From Myxococcales bacterium (GTDB lineage: Bacteria; Myxococcota_A; Bradymonadia; UBA7976; UBA1532): a DNA stretch of 64,000 nucleotides. Under the pieces are notes generated by a model that worked only from the letters and a program-made list of their open reading frames with translations, had not been told where the DNA came from and searched no databases. Of the stretch, positions 8,813-18,419 are shown in pieces (position 1 is the first letter of the stretch; each line of letters begins with the position of its first letter). The DNA is taken from the NCBI GenBank assembly GCA_020633435.1, contig JACKDP010000003.1, forward strand, positions 372,001 to 436,000. Reading direction: 5' to 3'. The translations under genes and the position numbers were made by a program.

Positions 8813-11317
8813 GTGGTGCACGAGCTCGACGTCCTCTTCCCGCCCCGGTGGCGGGCCTCGGCGGCGGTGGTGGTGGAGGCGGGGGCGCGCCGCTGGACGG
8901 GGCAGGCGCTCTGGGACGCCGCGTCCCGGCTGGCGGCCTGGCTGCCTGCGGGGCCCGTGGCGGTGCTCTCCGCCGACCCGGCGTCGACACTGCCCGTCCT
9001 GCTCGGCGCCCTCGCCGCGGGGGTCCCCTACGCCCCCCTCGACCCCGCCTGGCCGCCCGCGCGCCTGGCCGCGGTGGCCGGCGTCCTGCGCCCCGCCGCC
9101 CTGCTGGTCGATCCGGCCATCCCGGCCGACGATCCGCGCGTCGCGGCCGTGGGCGTCGCGCCCATCTCCCTGGATTCACTGGAGGATCTCTCCGAGCGGG
9201 CGGGGCCTGCGCCGGCCGGGGGCGGGCCCGCCACCGTCTTCTTCACCTCGGGATCGACGGGCCAGCCCAAGGGCATCCTGGGCCGCCCGGGGGCCATCGC
9301 CCACTTCATCGCCTGGGAGCAGGCCCTGCTGGGCGCCGGCCCCGGCCTCCGCGTGAGCGCGCTGGCGCCGCCGACGTTCGACGCCTCCCTGCGCGACGCC
9401 CTGCTCCCCCTCTCGGTGGGCGGCACCGTCTGCGTCCCGCCCGATCGAGGGGCCCTGGCCGACCCGGCGCGCCTCGCCGCCTGGCTGGCGGAGGCCCGCG
9501 TCGAGGTCGTGCACACGGTGCCCACGGTCTTCCGCGGCCTGCTGGCGCTGCCCGATCTCGACCTGCCCGCCCTGCGCGCCGTGCTGCTGGCCGGCGAGGC
9601 CCTGCGCCCCGCCGACGCCGCCCGCTTCCTCGCGCGCTTCGGCGAGGGCGTCGCGCTGTACAACCTGTACGGCCCCACCGAGACGACGATGATCAAGCTC
9701 TGCCACCGGGTGACGCCGGCCGACGCCGAGGCCGAGAGCGTGCCCCTGGGCCGGCCGCTGCCCGGGGCCACCGTGCAGGTCCTGGATCCGGCCGGCCGAC
9801 CCCGCCCGCCGGGGCGACCGGGCGAGATCGTCATCACCACGCCGCACTGCGCCCTCGGCTACCTGGGCGACGCCGACGCGGGGGCCTTCGGCGTGGACGC
9901 CGACGGCACCCCGACGTACCGCACGGGCGATCTGGGCGTGCTGCGGGCGGATGGGGTGCTGGAGTTTCGGGGCCGCCGCGACCACCAGGTGAAGCTGCGG
10001 GGCGTGCGCGTCGAGCTGGAGGAGGTGGAGGCCGCCCTCGCCGGCGCGCCGGGCGTCGTCGAGGCGGCCGCCGGCCTGCGGGACGCCGTGGACGGGGAGC
10101 CGCGGCTGGTGGCGTGGATCGTGGGGAGCGTCTCGCCCGGGCTCTGGGCCCACCTCGAGGCGACGCTGCCCGCCGCCCTCTGGCCGGCCCGCCTCGTCAC
10201 GCTGGCCAGCCTGCCGCGCCTGCTCAACGGCAAGATCGACCGCGCCGCCCTGGCCCTGCCCGCCGTGGCCGACGCCCTCGACGCGACGCCGCCCGAGGGG
10301 CCGCTCGAGGCGCGCATCACCCTGATTCTCCAGGAGATTCTCGGCACGCCCGTGGGCGCGCGGGCCGACTTCTTCCGCCTCGGTGGCGACTCCCTGCAGG
10401 CCCTGCGCGCCGTCTGGCGGCTCAACGAGGCCTTCGGCGTCGAGCTGCCCATCGACACGCTGTACCAGCATCGGACGGTGCAGGCCCTCGCGCCGCTGCT
10501 AGCGGCGGCGGCGCCCGTGGCCGGCCTGGCCCCGACCGACGCACCCACCCTCACCCTCACGACGCTGCGGCGGGGCGAGGGCGCGCCCGCCCTGTGGCTG
10601 CCCCCGTCCTACGGCTTCAGCCTCGTCTACCGGGACCTCGCCGGCCGCCTGCCGCGCCGCTCGCTGGCCCTGGACCTGCGCACCGGCCCCACGACGATGG
10701 CCGCCCTGGGCGCGGCCGCGGCCGACCGGCTCCGCGAGCACGGCCCGCCCTGGACGCTCATCGGCTGGTCGTTTGGCGGAGCCCTCGCCTTCGAGGTGGC
10801 CCGGCGCCTGGCCCCCGACGGCGCCGGCGTCGACCTGGTGCTCCTCGACAGCGCCGCGCCGGGCGACCCCTACGACTTCGCCTCGGCGGATCCCCAGCTC
10901 GCCGCCCTGGCCATCGACCGCCTGGGGGGCCTGCTCGGCCGCCCGCTCACCGCCGACGCCGCCCTCTTCGCGGGCCTCACCCCCGACGCCATGATGGCGA
11001 AGGTCCTCGACATCGCTGAGGAGAACGGCGTCCCCGTCTCACCGGCCACCCGGCGCGAGGCCGCCGCCGTGATGGGCACCCGCGCCGCCACCATGGACGC
11101 CTGGCGCACCTGGCGCCCCGCCCCCTGGCCCGGCCGGGCCCTGGTGGTCCGGGCCGCCGACGCCGAGGCCGACTGGACGGCGGGCTGGGACGCGGTGATC
11201 ACGGGCGGCGTCGAGCGCGTCACCCTGGCCGGCGACCACCGGGGCCTGCTGGCCGAGCCCGCCGCCAGCGCCCTCGTGGCGCTGCTCACGGCGCGGCGAG
11301 CCCCTCAGGCGACCTGA
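8813..11317 (+). CDS. NRPS-like enzyme with A-T-TE domains
   Basis: This 834-aa single-module enzyme lacks a condensation domain. The adenylation domain (about residues 1-470) shows FFTSGSTGQPKG (A3), FDAS (A4, with the Asp used for amino-acid binding), NLYGPTETT (A5), YRTGDLG (A7), FRGRRDHQVKLRG (A8) and LNGKIDR (A10). The carrier domain has LGGDSL with the phosphopantetheine serine at residue 527. The thioesterase has GWSFGG with Ser653, a following LLDS aspartate and GDHRG histidine. It should load, tether and release or dimerise one carboxylic substrate; the substrate is not assigned. It starts at GTG 18 bp after the exporter operon and overlaps the convergent nucleotidyltransferase gene by 13 bp. 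Confidence 0.88.
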   Translation: MVHELDVLFPPRWRASAAVVVEAGARRWTGQALWDAASRLAAWLPAGPVAVLSADPASTLPVLLGALAAGVPYAPLDPAWPPARLAAVAGVLRPAALLVDPAIPADDPRVAAVGVAPISLDSLEDLSERAGPAPAGGGPATVFFTSGSTGQPKGILGRPGAIAHFIAWEQALLGAGPGLRVSALAPPTFDASLRDALLPLSVGGTVCVPPDRGALADPARLAAWLAEARVEVVHTVPTVFRGLLALPDLDLPALRAVLLAGEALRPADAARFLARFGEGVALYNLYGPTETTMIKLCHRVTPADAEAESVPLGRPLPGATVQVLDPAGRPRPPGRPGEIVITTPHCALGYLGDADAGAFGVDADGTPTYRTGDLGVLRADGVLEFRGRRDHQVKLRGVRVELEEVEAALAGAPGVVEAAAGLRDAVDGEPRLVAWIVGSVSPGLWAHLEATLPAALWPARLVTLASLPRLLNGKIDRAALALPAVADALDATPPEGPLEARITLILQEILGTPVGARADFFRLGGDSLQALRAVWRLNEAFGVELPIDTLYQHRTVQALAPLLAAAAPVAGLAPTDAPTLTLTTLRRGEGAPALWLPPSYGFSLVYRDLAGRLPRRSLALDLRTGPTTMAALGAAAADRLREHGPPWTLIGWSFGGALAFEVARRLAPDGAGVDLVLLDSAAPGDPYDFASADPQLAALAIDRLGGLLGRPLTADAALFAGLTPDAMMAKVLDIAEENGVPVSPATRREAAAVMGTRAATMDAWRTWRPAPWPGRALVVRAADAEADWTAGWDAVITGGVERVTLAGDHRGLLAEPAASALVALLTARRAPQAT

Positions 11318-11853
11318 CGCCAGGCCGCCTCGACCCCGAGGATGGGCACCCACTGCTCCAGGTACGCCCGATCGATGCGTTCGCCCTGGATTCGTAGAAT
11401 ACCAGCGATATCATCGAGTTGACGGGCCGAGCCTCCACTCGCGATGGCCCACCGGAGCTTGCCCAGGATCGTATCCTCTGGCGTCGCCACCCACGCCAGC
11501 ACCCCCGAGACGGTCTTCTGCATGCGGCGTCCAAACGCGACGCGGTCGTAGGGCGAATCCGGCCGGACAATGAAGTCAGCCTTCCAGAAGGTCACTTCGT
11601 CGATGACGTTGAAGGAGCGACGGCGGACGACGGCCTCCCGCGCCATGTCCAGGTCGGCGTACCAGGTGTCGGCCGGGAACGCCTCGATGAGCCGTTCGGC
11701 GCCCGCCTGATCCAGCGCGACCACCACGTCGGCGTCGCGGGTCGAGCGGGACTCTCCGTGAGAGATGCTGGCCACCGAGCCCACCAGCATGTAGTCGACG
11801 CGCGCTCGCTCGATGGCGGCGATCAGGCGACCGAAGAAGTCGTCGAAGCTCAC
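11305..11853 (-). CDS. Minimal nucleotidyltransferase, possible toxin-antitoxin-like partner
   Basis: The 182-aa protein has the polymerase-beta fold signature LVGSVASISHGESRSTRDADVV: G25-S26 followed by R-S-T and the metal-binding pair D40-x-D42. It resembles nucleotidyltransferase proteins of the DUF6036/AbiEii-like group that occur with small partners. The GTG start overlaps the stop of the upstream small gene (GTGA), so the two are translationally coupled. The target of nucleotidyl transfer is unknown. The 3' end overlaps the NRPS gene on the other strand. Confidence 0.72.
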   Translation of the reverse strand: MSFDDFFGRLIAAIERARVDYMLVGSVASISHGESRSTRDADVVVALDQAGAERLIEAFPADTWYADLDMAREAVVRRRSFNVIDEVTFWKADFIVRPDSPYDRVAFGRRMQKTVSGVLAWVATPEDTILGKLRWAIASGGSARQLDDIAGILRIQGERIDRAYLEQWVPILGVEAAWRQVA

Positions 11854-12098
11854 GGATCCAGCAGCGGCGCGTCGGGCTTGACCTTGCGGAAGAGCTCGTC
11901 GCCGAGCCAGAGCCGGCCGAGCGCCAGGCGGGCGTCGTCCTCGCTGTACTCGGGGTGGCGCTGGCGGATGGCCTCGAGGGCCAGCAGCCGCGCGTCGGTG
12001 CTCATCTGCATGCCCATCGCCGCCCGCTCGCTCAGCGTGAGGCGCTGGTACATCGCGGTCAGGTGGGCGCGCGCCCGGGGGTGGGTGTCGTCGAGCAT
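11850..12098 (-). CDS. Small helical protein paired with the nucleotidyltransferase
   Basis: This 82-aa acidic/basic helical protein contains a LTLSERAAMG segment and ends in KPDAPLLDP. Small proteins of this sort are commonly encoded directly before nucleotidyltransferases in candidate toxin-antitoxin-like pairs (some called Rv0078B-related); that similarity is from recall, not a search. The ATG at 12098 is used; a TTG at 12134 could extend it by 12 residues, and neither has a strong ribosome site. The stop overlaps the partner's GTG by four bases. Confidence 0.55.
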   Translation of the reverse strand: MLDDTHPRARAHLTAMYQRLTLSERAAMGMQMSTDARLLALEAIRQRHPEYSEDDARLALGRLWLGDELFRKVKPDAPLLDP

Positions 12099-12134
12099 GG
12101 CTGCAGTGTAGCCGTCCGCCCGGACGGTCGGCAA

Positions 12135-13979
12135 TCAGCCGGGGCCGGCGAGGCCCAGGGCGTCCATGAGCACCGATGTGCTGAGCACGACCATGAGGGG
12201 GTCGTCGTCGAAGGGCAGATCCAGGCGGAAGCCGGGGGCGGCGTGGCGGGCGTAGAGCGCGGCGACGGCCGCCGGGTCGAAGACGCCCTGCCGGGCGATG
12301 CGGGCCGGAGAGAGCAGATCCCCCATGAACTCGGGGGCTTGCCGGATCAGCTCCGGGGTGCCGGGCGCGTGGAAGCCCATCTTGTCGCGGTCGATGATGG
12401 CGTCGGGCAGGCGGCCGCGGGCGGCGTCGCGGATGACGGCCTTGCTCACCCGCCGCTGGTCGACGAGGCGCAGCTTGACCGCGGGGGGCATGCGCCGGGC
12501 CAGGTCGACGACGGCCTCGTCCAGGAAGGGGAAGCGGGCCTCCACCGAGGCGGCCATGGTCATGCGATCGCCATGGTCGCCGAGCAGGTGGTCGGCGAGG
12601 CGCAGCTTGCAGTCCAGGTAGGAGCGCTGGTGCAGGGGGTCGCGGCCCCGCAGGCGCGCGGCGTCCACCAGCGGGTGCTCCAGGCAGTCGTGGTCGAAGA
12701 ATTCTGCTTGGAGATCGGGGTGATACAGCGGCAGGCGGCGGGCCCGGGCGGCGTCGAGATCGCCCTCGTAGTGCACGGCGCGGTCGCCGAAGACGATGGC
12801 GCGGGCGTCGCCGTCCAGCAGCGAGCCGGCGGCCGCCCGGGCGGCGTCGACGCGGTAGCCCGGGTAGCCCGCGAAGAGCTCGTCGGCCCCCTCGCCGCTG
12901 AGCACGACCCTGGCCCCGGCGGCGTGGGCGGCGTCGGCCAGGGCCAGGGCGGCGGTGTTGTAGCTCTCCCGCACGGGGCACTCGGCGTGGCGGATCATGC
13001 GCTCGAAGGCGGCGGGGATGGCGGCGGCCGGGTGCTCGATGAGGTGGTGCGGCAGGCCGGTGGCGGCGATGACGCGGGCCTGGTGGGCGCGCTCGTCCAC
13101 GGCCCCGTCCGGGAAGCCGATGGAGAAGCAGGCCGTCGGGGCGCCCAGCTCGGCCAGCAGCGCGACGAGGAGGGAGGAGTCGAGGCCGCCGCTCAGGTAG
13201 GCGCCGATGGGGGCCTCGCCCTGGAGGCGCCGGGCGACGGCCTCGCGCAGGGCGGCGGCCAGGGCCTCGGCCCAGGCGGCGGGCGGGGCCTGCTCGGCGG
13301 GGGCGTCGGCCCGCGGGTAGTCCAGATCCCACCAGGCCCGGGTGCGCACGCCGGCGGCGTCGGCCACGAGCAGGTGCCCCGGGGGCAGGCTCTCGACGCC
13401 CACGACCGCGGTGCGCGGGCTGACGAGGCCCGGGAAGGCGAAGACCTGGTCGACGCCCGTCACGTCCAGGCGCGGGGCGATGGCGGGGTGGGCCAGCAAC
13501 CCCTTGATCTCGGACGAGAAAGCGACGCCCCCCGGCACCCGCGCCCAGTGCAGCGGGCTGACGCCCATGCGGTCGCGGGCGAGGAGCAGGCGGCGGCGCC
13601 GGGCGTCGTACAGGGCGAAGGCGAACTGCCCCTCCAGGTGCTCGACGCAGGCGTCCCCGACCTCCTGGTAGAGGTGCAGGATGACCTCGACGTCGCTCCG
13701 GGAGGCGAAGCGGTGGCCGCGGGCCACGAGCCCGGCCCACAGGGCGCGGTGGTTGTAGATCTCGCCGTTGCAGACGAGCACCACGTCGTCGGCCTCGCCG
13801 TGCATGGGCTGCTGGCCGCCGGCCACGTCGACGATGGCGAGGCGCTGGCAGGCGAGGGCCACCCCGTCGGCGGCGAACAGGCCGTGCTCATCGGGGCCGC
13901 GGTGGACGAGGCGCGCGGCCATGGCGGCGACGACGGCGCCCTGGGGCCCCGGGGCGAAGACGCCGGCGACGCCGCACAT
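12135..13979 (-). CDS. Asparagine synthetase family amidotransferase, AsnB-like
   Basis: The 614-aa protein begins MCGVAGVF, so Cys2 is the nucleophile of a class II glutaminase domain (about residues 1-220). The second half is an asparagine synthetase domain with the ATP loop LSGGLDSSLL and an SGEGADELF block, so ammonia channelled from glutamine would amidate an adenylated carboxylate. Length fits AsnB. Some relatives act on surface polysaccharides or natural products rather than aspartate, and the setting next to a PlsC-like gene (4-bp gap) and near the NRPS gene leaves that open. It is probably cotranscribed from the acyltransferase side. Confidence 0.85.
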   Translation of the reverse strand: MCGVAGVFAPGPQGAVVAAMAARLVHRGPDEHGLFAADGVALACQRLAIVDVAGGQQPMHGEADDVVLVCNGEIYNHRALWAGLVARGHRFASRSDVEVILHLYQEVGDACVEHLEGQFAFALYDARRRRLLLARDRMGVSPLHWARVPGGVAFSSEIKGLLAHPAIAPRLDVTGVDQVFAFPGLVSPRTAVVGVESLPPGHLLVADAAGVRTRAWWDLDYPRADAPAEQAPPAAWAEALAAALREAVARRLQGEAPIGAYLSGGLDSSLLVALLAELGAPTACFSIGFPDGAVDERAHQARVIAATGLPHHLIEHPAAAIPAAFERMIRHAECPVRESYNTAALALADAAHAAGARVVLSGEGADELFAGYPGYRVDAARAAAGSLLDGDARAIVFGDRAVHYEGDLDAARARRLPLYHPDLQAEFFDHDCLEHPLVDAARLRGRDPLHQRSYLDCKLRLADHLLGDHGDRMTMAASVEARFPFLDEAVVDLARRMPPAVKLRLVDQRRVSKAVIRDAARGRLPDAIIDRDKMGFHAPGTPELIRQAPEFMGDLLSPARIARQGVFDPAAVAALYARHAAPGFRLDLPFDDDPLMVVLSTSVLMDALGLAGPG

Positions 13980-13983
13980 CCCG

Positions 13984-14748
13984 TCAGGCCACCGGCGTGC
14001 GCATGTCGGCCAGCTCGCGGGCGTAGACGCCGCGCAGCTCCTCGGCGAAGTCGCTCAGGCCGTCCCGGGTCAGCCCCTCCACCGAGATGGGGGGCAGGAT
14101 GCGGACGCGCAGGCGGCCCGGCCGGCTGACGTGGCGCTGGCGGGGGAGCAGGGCGTAGGCGCCGTCGATGACGATGGGCACGATGGGGGCGCCGCTGGCC
14201 AGCGCGACGTGGAACGCGCCGCGCTTGAAGGCGTGCAGGTCGCCGTCCGGGGAGCGGGTTCCCTCGGGGGCGATGAAGACGGTGAGGCGCTGGCGCTCCA
14301 TGCGCTCCGCCGCCCGGCGCAGGAGCCGCTGGGCCTTCTCGGAGCGGCCGCGATCGATGAGCAGGAAGCCCATGGACCAGACGGCCAGCCCGACGAGGGG
14401 CAGGTACAGGGCCTCGCGCTTCAGCGCCGAGACGCCGCCCTGGGGGTTGAGGGCGGGCACGATCATGGCGTCGAGGGTGGACGTGTGGTTGAACGTCGCC
14501 ACCCGCATCGCCCGCCCGGCCAGGTGCTCCGCGCCCTCGATCTCCATGGAGATCCCCTGGATTTTCAGGATGTTGCGGCCCCAGAAGCGCAGCAGGATCG
14601 GGCTGAGCCAGGGGGCGCAGCGGCCCAGCGTCAGGATGGACACCGAGGCGGCCACGGCCGCGAAGGCGCCCGTGAACACGAGGCCGACGGGCACGTGCCA
14701 GAGGGCGCGCCAGGGGGAGGCGGCGGTCGGGGCGGCGGGGGCGAGCAT
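13984..14748 (-). CDS. 1-acyl-glycerol-3-phosphate acyltransferase family (PlsC-like)
   Basis: The 254-aa membrane-associated protein has an N-terminal hydrophobic segment (about residues 18-45) and the acyltransferase blocks NHTSTLD (catalytic H-x4-D), FIAPEGTRS and FKRGAFHVA. These transfer acyl chains from acyl-ACP or acyl-CoA to a glycerophosphate or another amphipathic acceptor. It lies 41 bp after the response-regulator gene and 4 bp before AsnB. Either ordinary phosphatidate synthesis or acylation of a specialised product is possible. Confidence 0.88.
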   Translation of the reverse strand: MLAPAAPTAASPWRALWHVPVGLVFTGAFAAVAASVSILTLGRCAPWLSPILLRFWGRNILKIQGISMEIEGAEHLAGRAMRVATFNHTSTLDAMIVPALNPQGGVSALKREALYLPLVGLAVWSMGFLLIDRGRSEKAQRLLRRAAERMERQRLTVFIAPEGTRSPDGDLHAFKRGAFHVALASGAPIVPIVIDGAYALLPRQRHVSRPGRLRVRILPPISVEGLTRDGLSDFAEELRGVYARELADMRTPVA

Positions 14749-14789
14749 CGAGAGGCTCTACCCGGTTTCCCGCGCCGCGACAATGGGCC

Positions 14790-16132
<1,343 letters not shown>

Positions 16133-16136
<4 letters not shown>

Positions 16137-17056
16137 GGCGTGCTCCCGAGGGCGAGGTGGAAGCAGGCGCCGCGGCCGCCCGGGCCGAGGCCGGCGCCGG
16201 GGCGCAGCTCCAGGCGGCCCCCGTGCGCCTCGGCGATGCGGGCGGCCATGGCGAGGCCCAGGCCGGTGCCGCGGGCCTTGGTGGTGAAGAACGGCTCGAA
16301 GATGCGGGGGGCGTCGGCCTCGGCGACGCCGGGGCCGTCGTCCGCGACCTCGAAGCTGGGCCCCGGGAGCGCCCGCACCCGCACCTGCCCGCCCGCGCCC
16401 GCCGCCTGCCCGGCGTTGACGACGAGGGCGAAGAGGGCCTGGCTGAGCTGGTCGGCGTCCAGGGGGCCCTCGGCGCCGTCGCTCTCGTCGGCGAGGGACA
16501 GGGCCACCCCCCGGATCTCGGCGTCCCCGCGGGCGAGGGTGGTGAAGCGCTCCAGGACGCGCCCGGCCCGGGCCGGCTGCAGCTCGGCGGGCCGCGGGCG
16601 GGAGTAGTCCAGCAGGGCCGAGATGAAGGCGTCGAGGCGGTCGACCTCCTCCTGGATGAAGGTGGCGGCGGTGGCCAGGCCGGCGTCGTCGGGGGGCACG
16701 CTCTCGGCGAGCAGGGCGGCGGAGCTCTTGATGACGGCGAGGGGGTTGCGCACCTCGTGGGCGACGCCGGCGGCGAGGCGGCCGACGGTGGCCAGCTTCT
16801 CGCTCTGGGCGGCCCGGGCCCGGGCCTCCGCGACGGCGGTGAGCTGGCGGCGGATGTAGACGCGCTGGGCGGCCACCCGGCCGACGAGCCAGCCGCCGAT
16901 GGCGAAGCTGACGCCGTAGAACAGCGCGATGAAGGGCGTGACCTCGCGGTCGCCAGCCATCATCCGCACGTCGAGGAGGGAGAAGAGGCTGTAGTCGAAG
17001 AGGCCGGTCAGGCAGCCCAGCCCCGCCCCCAGCCAGGGCCAGTGTCGCTCGCTCAT
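16133..17056 (-). CDS. Membrane histidine kinase, partner of the NtrC-type regulator
   Basis: The 307-aa protein has two N-terminal membrane segments (about residues 10-30 and 42-60) with almost no periplasmic domain, then a coiled linker, an H-box GVAHEVRNPL and an ATPase domain with the VVNAGQA N-box, DDGPGV and GTGLGLA. The lack of a sizeable sensor domain suggests sensing within the membrane or through a partner. The ATG at 17056 has GGAGGAGG upstream; a longer reading upstream has no ribosome site. The gene ends ATGA into the regulator. The preceding gene on the same strand encodes a membrane-anchored periplasmic protein that could supply the signal. Confidence 0.92.
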
Positions 17057-17111
17057 GTCGCCTCCTCCCACGGTCGCCCGGGAGCGCGCCAGCACGAACC
17101 GGGCCGCGGCC

Positions 17112-17906
17112 TCAGAAGGCCTTGGGGAAGAGGCCCCGGGTGTTGCGCAGGCAGTCCTGCTCGGCCTTGCCGGCCAGCGGCCCCGTCTTGAACATGTCGA
17201 CGATGTCGTGGCAGGCCTGCTTGAAGGCGGGGCCCAGGCTGGCCAGCCGGGTGTTCTCCGGATCGGCCTTCGACACGGCCACCGCCAGGTTCCAGGCCCG
17301 GATGCGATCCTGGTCGCCCATCTCGGGCTTCTGGCCCAGGAGGGACTGGATGGCGACGTACCAGTCGCCCTCGCCGACGTAGTGGATCCACGTCAGGTTG
17401 CGCCCCAGGTTCCCCTCCTTGGTCTTGATGGCCTTCGGCGGCTCGGCCGTCTCGAAGCCCCAGGTGTGGCAGACGGTGGTGAGGACCTGGCCGCTCAGCA
17501 GCCGGCCGCCGCCCTTGATGCCGATGCCGTACACCACGTCCTCCGCCAGGATCGCCGCCGAGCCGACCACGTTGTAGTACTGGTGGCAGCGCTCCTTGCG
17601 CTTGTCGCGGGGGCTGAACTTCGCCTTCTTGCCGTCCACCAGGGTGACGCCGGCGGCCGTCTTGATGGTGACGGTCTGCTCGTCCGCCACGTCCGCGCCC
17701 GCCCGGCCGCGGGCCGGCACATCGACGATGGTGGTGTCGCCCGAGGCGTCCGTCAGCGTCACCTGCACCGCCACCTCGAGGCCGTTGGTGAACTGGGTGT
17801 AGGGCTCGCCGCCCGCTCGCAGCAGGAAGAAGGCGGCGGCGCCGCCGGCGACCACGAGGCCGGCGATGACCAGCAGCAGGCGGCGGGGGGCGGGTCGGCT
17901 CGACAT
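17112..17906 (-). CDS. Membrane-anchored periplasmic protein of unknown function
   Basis: The 264-aa protein has one N-terminal membrane helix (about residues 9-27, LLLVIAGLVVAGG) and a predicted periplasmic domain beginning with a beta-rich segment resembling a DUF or PEGA-like sandwich (TQFTNGLEVAVQVTLTD). The remainder holds four cysteines that could form disulfides. No family was recognised. AGGAG lies about nine bases before the ATG. It stands 55 bp upstream of the histidine kinase on the same strand and shares its upstream region with the sigma-54 promoter, so it may be a signal input of that system; this is inference. Confidence 0.6.
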   Translation of the reverse strand: MSSRPAPRRLLLVIAGLVVAGGAAAFFLLRAGGEPYTQFTNGLEVAVQVTLTDASGDTTIVDVPARGRAGADVADEQTVTIKTAAGVTLVDGKKAKFSPRDKRKERCHQYYNVVGSAAILAEDVVYGIGIKGGGRLLSGQVLTTVCHTWGFETAEPPKAIKTKEGNLGRNLTWIHYVGEGDWYVAIQSLLGQKPEMGDQDRIRAWNLAVAVSKADPENTRLASLGPAFKQACHDIVDMFKTGPLAGKAEQDCLRNTRGLFPKAF

Positions 17907-17966
17907 GGTGTGCTCCTGGGTGGGATTTCTGCGGTCGTAGCACATCGCCGGGGGGCCCGCGACCTG

Positions 17967-17994
17967 CGGGCCGTTGCAGCGGCGCAACGGCCCG
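17967..17994. promoter_or_regulatory. Inverted repeat, probable enhancer-binding site
   Basis: Perfect 11-bp arms CGGGCCGTTGC (17967-17977) and GCAACGGCCCG (17984-17994) flank six bases. The centre is about 100 bp upstream of the start predicted from the sigma-54 promoter at 18052, the usual place for an NtrC-type activator site. It also lies within the leader region of the minus-strand gene at 17906, so the same protein could act on both. Confidence 0.6.
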
Positions 17995-18051
17995 TGGCGG
18001 CGCCACCGCACCCTGGCGCCCGGAGGGCCCGCGAGCAGGCCGCGGCGTGGC

Positions 18052-18067
18052 TGGCACGGCGGCTGCT
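18052..18067 (+). promoter_or_regulatory. Sigma-54 promoter before the DUF2834 gene
   Basis: TGGCACG, four bases, then CTGCT matches the consensus TGGCACG-N4-TTGCW with one mismatch, and the invariant GG (18053-18054) and GC (18065-18066) are separated by ten bases as required. Predicted start is about 18078, some 33 nt before the ATG. A sigma-54 activator and its kinase are encoded one kilobase away. Confidence 0.65.
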
Positions 18068-18110
18068 CCAGGGGCCAGGCGGGAAGCAGCACAGCACGGG
18101 AGCCAACCCC

Positions 18111-18419
18111 ATGAACCGACAGCACATTCTCCCCGCCGTCGTCTTCGTCGCCTTCGGCGTCTTCACCGGCTGGGTCGTCGCCCGGGACGGGCTGATGCCG
18201 GCCCTGGAGGCCATCGTCTTCACCGGCGGCGGGCAGCAGGTCTTCATCGACCTCTGCATCACCATGACCATCCTGATGACGTTCATCTGGCGGGACGCCC
18301 GCAGCCGGGGCATCGATCCGCGGCCCTACGTCTTCCTCTGCCTGCTCGGCTCGTTCGGGCCGCTCCTCTACCTGCTGAGGCGGGCCAGCACGTCGGCGGG
18401 GGCGAAGAGCTCGCGCTGA
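18111..18419 (+). CDS. DUF2834-family small membrane protein
   Basis: This 102-aa protein has three predicted membrane helices (about residues 7-25, 45-61 and 73-90), with WRDARSRGID between the second and third and a terminal GSFGPLLYLLRRA. This matches the DUF2834 pattern, a small inner-membrane family of unknown function found in cyanobacteria and proteobacteria. It is the only plus-strand gene here and has a sigma-54 promoter. GGGAG lies 12 bases before the ATG. Its last 52 bases overlap the convergent kinase gene. Confidence 0.75.
   Translation: MNRQHILPAVVFVAFGVFTGWVVARDGLMPALEAIVFTGGGQQVFIDLCITMTILMTFIWRDARSRGIDPRPYVFLCLLGSFGPLLYLLRRASTSAGAKSSR

Noticed and set aside
13984..14748. Acyltransferase as a lysophospholipid-specific PlsC with a gene name
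   Set aside because: The family motifs fit, but the acceptor cannot be told from sequence and the context may be specialised, so no symbol is given.
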